Origin: Pochonia chlamydosporia 170
Lineage: Eukaryota > Ascomycota > Sordariomycetes > Hypocreales > Clavicipitaceae
NCBI RefSeq assembly: GCF_001653235.2
Contig: NC_035792.1
Location: 2,170,001-2,234,000 of the forward strand
DNA: 64,000 bases
Direction: 5' to 3'
Shown here: in pieces, positions 58,198 to 64,000 of the stretch
Numbering within the stretch: the first letter of the stretch is position 1
How the letters are laid out: every line of letters starts with the position of its first letter
Notes under the pieces: model-generated
The model's input: only the letters and a program-made list of their open reading frames with translations
The model's database searches: none
What the model was told of the DNA's origin: nothing
Position numbers and translations under genes: made by a program

Positions 58198-59318
58198 TTA
58201 CCACCACCTCTCTGTCATGACATGTTTGGGAGGTATGTTCAACCATGAGCTTTCCGAAGATAGAAACTTGAATATGTAGTCTGTCATGGTCGGGGGGCCA
58301 CATACGTACACAATACTCGAGCTGTGGTCCAGGTTCTCAAGCCGTCGACCCAGCTCAAGAACGGATAATCTACCCTTTTGAATTTCGACATTGAAGTCCT
58401 TCAGATGGGCAGCTCCGCAGGATGTATCAAATTGTCGACATGTTTCGGAGTTGCCCGTCAAATACAATCTGAACTTCCCCTCGAGTCTACCATTGGCAAA
58501 TAAGCTAGCAATGCGCTGCAAAAACAAAATGTTCTCCAAACCACCGCTGTCAGGAATTTTACTAGCATAGAAAACGAGAATTTCTAGTCTTGGAAGTCCA
58601 TTCATCTCACCAATATAGCTGAGCATACTCATGAATGGGTTTATACCTAGCCCACCGGCCACAAAGATGACCCTCTTGATATTCTCCAACCGCACATTTA
58701 GGGTCGGGGGAAAGACAAAGCTGCCCCCGACACGAACATGCAGGAGAGACCCAATCACATTCTCTGCTGATTGCCACAGCCACGCAGCAACCTCATTCTC
58801 TGGGCATTTCTGGACTGCAAGCTCGAGATATGGCACACGGAAGCTTGATGAGGTTGTTGCTGCTGAAGGAGCACATGTGATGGTGAAGCCTCCAGCTTTG
58901 GCAATTCCGGGGACATATGTATCTAACCATTGTCCAGGTGAGAACTAGTTTCCTCATGACGACAAGTCAGCAAATGGTAATAAACGTTTATAGAGCGACA
59001 GGCGGTCACCGTGAAACTGCCGTCCGTATATCACCAGATTAGTACTTGCCTGTACTGACCCTTCAGAAAGCTCCAAGCGGAACAATCTGATGTTCTCATT
59101 AACTTGGTCAATTTGGCTTAGCGTCACGGCATGCAATCCCTGGTAGCCGTATTCCATAGAATCGATTAGTCACAGTAACAGGACATCATGGAGAAACGAG
59201 ATGAAGGTAGGGTGGGATGTAAGACGAGAAGAAAGACAATTACTCTACTGGGTTGTTTACGAACGGTGGCTCTTGGTTCCTCGGCAGTTCGTTCGAGGTG
59301 GCTTGTTTTGTTCGCCAT
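58198..59318 (-). CDS. OXNAD1: OXNAD1-like ferredoxin-reductase-type flavoprotein
   Basis: Three exons (59318-59244, 59139-59050, 58944-58198) give 303 residues. The N-terminus MANKTSHLERTAEEPR leads into the FAD-binding barrel (VTLSQIDQVNENIRLFRLEL, then FSPGQWLDTYVPG and GGFTITCAPS). The NAD(P)-binding lobe follows, with VIFVAGGLGINPFMSML, VLVFYASK and VYVCGPPTMTDY near the end. The protein finishes in ERWW. This is the layout of OXNAD1, an oxidoreductase of the ferredoxin-NADP reductase superfamily whose electron acceptor is not known. The second intron (58945-59049) starts with GC rather than GT: the donor reads CAG/GCAAGT. Using it gives GSVQFSPGQW, the family pattern; a GT four codon positions earlier would delete two residues there. 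No iron-sulphur domain is present. Confidence 0.85.
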
Positions 59319-59993
59319 GGCGGTTTGGCAGGCGGTAATAAACCAGGACAAAGTTGGTGGCTCGCAATCAATTGATCGCCGCCTTCCCAAAGGGTGTGCT
59401 TGTGCAAAGGTCTGTGCAAGGAAACGGGATTGGCTTCGGCAACGGCGGAATGCTTAGATCGTGGAGTCAGAGGTTGTATGACGGATAATTTGGCTGCGAT
59501 AATGCTTCAGTCGCCAATACGGAGTAGAGCAGCTTGAGTGGAGTCTTTCCTTTTCTGTCCAAGGGTCATCATAATTTCAATCTGCCAATGTCAAGCATCA
59601 TCTCTGGTGAACCAACATTTGCCTTGCAGTGGATACATATTTATCCGCTCAACATGCCTGTCCCGCTCAATTACACAAGTGTTCTGATGATGACAATGTC
59701 AATGGCAATATGAGGTTTGCGGTGCCCATTATTCGACCTTGAGTACCTAGGTATTATAGTCATAATGTCGTAAGTGCCTAGGTACGTACGCAGTTTGAGC
59801 AGAATACAAAGACCCAGCGTCTACACACCCATGGGATAGCGCAGGATGACGCGAGGATAATGTCGCTCAATGGAACTTCAAATTGATTCTATTTTCTGTC
59901 CGGGAACATCTATCCACAATACACGAATTTATCAGAATAACCTTGGCTTGCAACAGAGATGCTGTTTCTCAAATCACCAACTAGGCCACAGCC
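59319..59993. promoter_or_regulatory. Gap OXNAD1-like gene / AP-1 gamma
   Basis: 675 bases with the OXNAD1 promoter at the left and the AP-1 gamma 3' region at the right. A TACGGAGTA word (59518) and a TACCTAGGTA palindrome (59744) are present. No gene is supported. Confidence 0.55.
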
Positions 59994-62860
59994 TTACGAA
60001 GGCTCCGTCCAATTAACTTGGTCCATTACTTGCCCAGCAGAAGGATGCATATATCCAATTCTCAGGCGTAGGCGTAACGGCTAGATCAATCGTTAGCACT
60101 TGGTTTGAACTTTGTGGTATCACGAAGAACAAATGATTTCGGGCAAGCGGGAAGAATGAAAATAGAGGCAAGGCTAAAGAGGGGATGCAGAGATGAGCCC
60201 ATCAGAAATGGAGATGAGACGCGGTGAGGGAATGGGAACTAGTCAAGTAGAAGGGACAATCTTACTCCTTTGCACCCAGAAATTCTCATCATCTGAGTAG
60301 CGTCTGCGCCTGGCTCTAGTTGTGCCGATGAAATGTTGAGGAGTTGAAGTTTCTGAGATTTGGGAACTGCAGCTTGTAACCCGACATGAGAGAGTGACGT
60401 CGATCCAGATAGGTTTTGAAATCGCGCAATAGCTTGAATGAGCCCCTCTGCGTTCCTTTGCACCTGCATTGTTACATTCAAGTCATTGGCACTGTAACAG
60501 GGATGACGAGATTCAACTTGGTGAGACTGAGCTTTGGAAGAGCTGTTGCTCAACAAGTCCGTCGCGACTGACGTCTCCATCTGCGAGGTGGACGGGTTGT
60601 TTGGTTCAGAGCCGAAAAGGTCCATGATTGATGACATATTGGCCTGCTGAGGTGCATGTGGCGATGATGAGGTCGGTGGTGTGTCTGGTGTGCTGCCCCC
60701 AAGAATGTCTGCCAAGAGATCGGAATTCGTCGCCTGCCCTGCCCCTAAAGTAGCCGGTGCAGGTGCATCCATAAGGTCAAGGAGGTCTTGCTCTGTGGGT
60801 TTGAGCACCTTAGATTTCCTGTTCGTAGCCTTCGATTTCTTTGTAGGGGCTGGACCTAGAACTCGAGACGACTCTTTGATTTGTGGCGGAGGCATTTTCT
60901 CCAAGACGCCACGACGAATCTGGTCAAATGAGAACAAGTTGCTGTACTCGACTGCTCGTTGTTGCACTTCGACATCGAGGCTGGTTTGATGAGTCTGAAG
61001 CACCCGCCTTATTCTCTCAACTTGAGAAGCTTCCGAAAAACGAGTGGTAAGCTTCATCAAAGCAGTGATAATATATTCAGTGGAGACTTGCGTTGCGTAG
61101 CTGCTGTTTAAAACAAGTGCAAACAAATCTACCACTTCATTTTCGCCCACTTGTTGAACGAGCTCCTCCTCTTCGTACTGGCCACCTTTGAGCAAGGCAT
61201 CGGCGTACTCACCAATGCACCATGCGCCCGCCTGGGTAAGACTCTCTTGTGTGATATCCTTCTTAAGGTTGATATATAGCTTCTGTACTGCATACGTTTG
61301 AAGCTCTGGTGTCGTCGCGATAAGTCTAACAAACGAAGAGAGAATTTGTTCCTTTACATAATTTCCGGCCAAAGATAACACGCGGAGCATGGTATCGAAA
61401 TGCCACCTCTTGTTGGGAGCGAATTTATCGGCTGCGATTCCAATCTGGCTTGTCATTGTCGGCTTGAACTCATTGTCGGCCACTTCTAAGAAGGCTAGAA
61501 GCTCTCGGATAAGGACGCGTACGTTGCTCTCATTTATCAGGGTGAAACTGAGATCAAGAGCACGTCTTCTGATGCTGATATCCGGATCCCTAAGACATTC
61601 TAGAATCGTGTTGCGGTGTCTTTGAACAGCATTGGGCTCAATCGCAACAACTTTGATAAGCGTATTCAAAGCCACGTAACGGATATTATTGTCGCGATTT
61701 GTGAGGAACTTGCCAAGGATGTTCACTCCGAGAACTCTGAGCCCGGAATCGGCTTCGATATCTAGGATTGTGCGAACCGCCTCGTACAAAATAGAGTTGC
61801 CGACATTTTTTGATGAGTCTGTGTTAGTTGCGACTTGTGCCAGAATATCATTGATCTGTTCACTTGTCTCTGGGTCTCCAACAGCGAGGACCCTCAGCAG
61901 TCGAAGGAGTTTCACTTGAACAAATGGGTCCGTGATGCCGGTAACATCATGCTCTGGAGCATACCCAGAAGTCGAGAGTCCTTTTAGTGTCTTGACAAGT
62001 CCTGGAACGAATGACCTGAATTTGTCGACAATGCCTTCTTCACCTCCTTCTTCCTCGTCGGCTTCACACAAGCTGGTGACAAGAGTCAGCCCGCAGAGGA
62101 GGACTCCGTGGTTTCTATCGGACAGTAATTGTGTTGCCTTTTCCAAAAAGTGTTCTTGCAAATCAGGGACCTTGCGACAGATTCTCATGGCGCAGAGGGC
62201 GGCCTTCCTCCTAATATACGGGTTCGATGTCGATATCAAGGTCTCGATCTCGGGAAATAGATCCCTTGACATCTCAATGGAGGCAATGTTTCCCAGCGTG
62301 CACAGGGCAAGCCCCACGATGTATTGATTTGAGTGGCTCAGGTCACTATAACCTTGTTAGCTTCTCTTCTTGGGATACATTGAAAGTGAACCCAGGAGGA
62401 GCAGTTCTACTTTTTTAGAGAGTTGGTGACTAGTGTCAGAACTTCTTGGTTTTCATCCAGAAGCAAGCTAGTGGCAAGATGGCCAAGCCGTTTATCTGCA
62501 AATCGAGGAGAGGCGAGTAGCTTCAGACACTCAATTTGACCGAAGTGGGTTCTTTCCCCGAGTGTGAAGAGATACAACAACTTGGCAACATTGTTGCGGC
62601 TGGTATGAATCTATTAGTAAACAAGTCCAAGCCACCAGCTGTCGCTGAAAAACACCAAGACTTACCGAACGCTATGGTCATGGCTCTCCTCCCGAAAGCT
62701 CGCGCGGATAGCTGCACTCTCCTTCTGAATCACGGCGCGCTCGTCAGCGATTGTCTTTGCCGCACGAACATTGCGGATGAATTGCTTTACTACACATAGA
62801 GTCAACTAAAAAGGGACAAATCCGAGCGTCGTTCGAGGAGGAAGCCTTACGTGAGCTCAT
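59994..62860 (-). CDS. APL4: AP-1 clathrin adaptor, gamma-adaptin subunit
   Basis: Five exons (62860-62851, 62789-62666, 62599-62411, 62345-60266, 60080-59994) give 829 residues, normal for the family. The first exon is only ten nucleotides and encodes MSS plus one base; the protein then reads [20 protein letters not shown], the hallmark gamma N-terminus. A HEAT-like adaptin trunk follows (about 20-580), then a Ser/Pro hinge with [10 protein letters not shown] and [10 protein letters not shown], and an ear domain (about 715-829) ending [11 protein letters not shown] and VNWTEPS. Gamma-adaptin is the large subunit of AP-1, which sorts cargo into clathrin coats at the trans-Golgi and endosomes under Arf1. 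If the last 185-nt intron is kept, the frame ends at 60239 with VRLSLLLD and the end of the ear is lost. The acceptor of intron 3 is the second of two AG sites, chosen to restore [15 protein letters not shown]. Confidence 0.94.
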
Positions 62861-64000
62861 CGTAGAGCACAGGTGGCTAACATGAGCGCTATCGGTCAAC
62901 AATGTAGAAGGCAATGGAAGATGTAGTCGCAGGTCGATTCGTTCAAGCTCAAGGCAGAAGAGACCCAGCGCTAAAGTTCGGGACTCGTTGAATGCAACAA
63001 CCGCGAATATAGGGCCGTAAAAGGTTGCGCCCAGTGCTGGTGGGATGGTCAAAGTCAGCTAGGTCGGTATTCCGACTTGTGAAGCAATTCCAGCTGAAGA
63101 TATGGCAACTTTGTGTCCAGGAGCCTTTCGGTCACAGTGGTCGAAACGTGGGGCAGGTTGATGCTCACCCACCAGCAAAGGGGACGACTCAGGTATCCAC
63201 AGAAATCATGGGAGGAGGATTGTCAGCTCGATGTAGGAAAATCCACGGCCCGAGAGGGATACAGTTGCACACAACCAAGATCACCCTCCAACTTTTTTGT
63301 CATCTCAACGTTGCCTTCTTAACCTTGATGACTGCCACTTTTTCGTCACTCAGAGTGAATGCGTGTGATTGTCTTAAGAAAATAGAGGACAAATTCTGGC
63401 GATTCGGTTGTGCATCATGCGAGTGCCTTGCTACGATATCTGAGCCTGGAGCATATAGGTCCTCCGTACGCGGATCAAGTTCAAATATTGCTCATTGAAG
63501 GTTGCCAACGATTTGTTTGGTTTGAAATCATGGCGATTTGCTGATTCACAATTGAAGATGGCTTACCGTGTGAATCAATGACTAGGGAATCCCCCACTTT
63601 CCTTTTTAATAATTGCATTCAGTTGCTGCAATAGCACGGAGCATTGGCTACGAGCAAAGGTAACAACTACCAAACGGGCAAAAACAAAAAGGCGAGCGTC
63701 ATCGCTTACAATTTTGGGAATGAAAAAACACCTAGGACAGACGATTCATCTTGATAATCAAAGCATTGCCCAATCCATTGATATTCCCTACTGAATATAA
63801 GAATCCCCAACACTAAAGAAGGAGAGATAAGAAACCAAATCCTGTTCCAGCCCTCTAGAGCGCCATCACGTTCATGAGTCAACAGCTAATGTAGGTGGCC
63901 GCCTGGACGGACTACCTGGTGGTTTGCAGAAGCCGGCAAGCAGATCATTGAACCACACAGTCCCGTTTTTACATTATAAAGAATTGGTTCCTTACTTCTG
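62861..64000. promoter_or_regulatory. Upstream region of AP-1 gamma
   Basis: About 1.1 kb to the window edge, with the AP-1 gamma promoter. Open frames at 63025-63498 and elsewhere overlap each other and resemble no known protein. Nothing else was recognised. Confidence 0.5.

Noticed and set aside
63025..63498. 157-codon forward frame upstream of AP-1 gamma
   Set aside because: No recognisable family, no splice support, overlapping frames, and it lies where the AP-1 gamma promoter is expected.
1..64000. A single novel multi-gene system, biosynthetic cluster or defence island
   Set aside because: The recognised genes are core eukaryotic functions with unrelated roles and mixed orientation. 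No synthase, transporter-regulator group, NLR-type or mobile-element gene was found, so I do not claim one.

Overview
The window is nuclear DNA of a filamentous ascomycete (Pezizomycotina), most likely a sordariomycete of the order Hypocreales. The evidence is short GT-AG introns (46-185 nt) with CTAAC-type branch sites, a FlbD-type Myb regulator, fungus-specific families (ECM14, the Arf-GEF SYT1, GPC1), and intergenic DNA rich in TACCTAGGTA palindromes. The order-level placement is an inference from protein and intergenic style, not a database result.

Eighteen protein-coding genes can be supported; sixteen are recognised and two are conserved-looking unknowns. Left to right: a FlbD-like Myb factor (+); an 8.5 kb stretch with no convincing gene; a three-exon complex I subunit NDUFS5 (-), divergent from SEC39 (+); a Tra2-like splicing factor (-); the NatB catalytic subunit NAA20 (-); an unknown acidic/helical protein (+); the APC/C activator CDH1 (+); glycerophosphocholine acyltransferase GPC1 (-), divergent from cohesin SMC1 (+); TFIIE-alpha (+); a BRCT-containing family X DNA polymerase (+); a MAPEG/microsomal GST (+); the pseudo-carboxypeptidase ECM14 (-), divergent from the Sec7/PH Arf-GEF SYT1 (+); SRP72 (-); an unknown Ser/Arg-rich protein (-); an NCBP3-family RNA-binding protein (+); an OXNAD1-like flavin reductase (-); and AP-1 gamma-adaptin (-).

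The genes are mostly housekeeping and do not form one pathway. Loose themes recur: secretory trafficking (SEC39, SYT1, SRP72, AP-1 gamma), chromosome and cell-cycle control (CDH1, SMC1, the polymerase X), and gene expression (TFIIE-alpha, Tra2, NCBP3). I see no secondary-metabolite cluster, CRISPR array, rRNA gene, complete tRNA gene or intact transposon.

Much of the interest lies between the genes. The intergenic DNA shares a vocabulary of short words (TACCTAGGTA, GTCAACTGG, AACATTGAA, TACGGAGTA, CCAGAC) far more often than chance predicts. Other points are an unusually long gap between two convergent gene ends, a probable GC-AG intron, very small terminal exons in SMC1 and AP-1 gamma, and a lysine in place of the catalytic glutamate in ECM14. 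Exon boundaries were derived by hand from reading frame, splice signals and family sequence; none is confirmed by transcripts.
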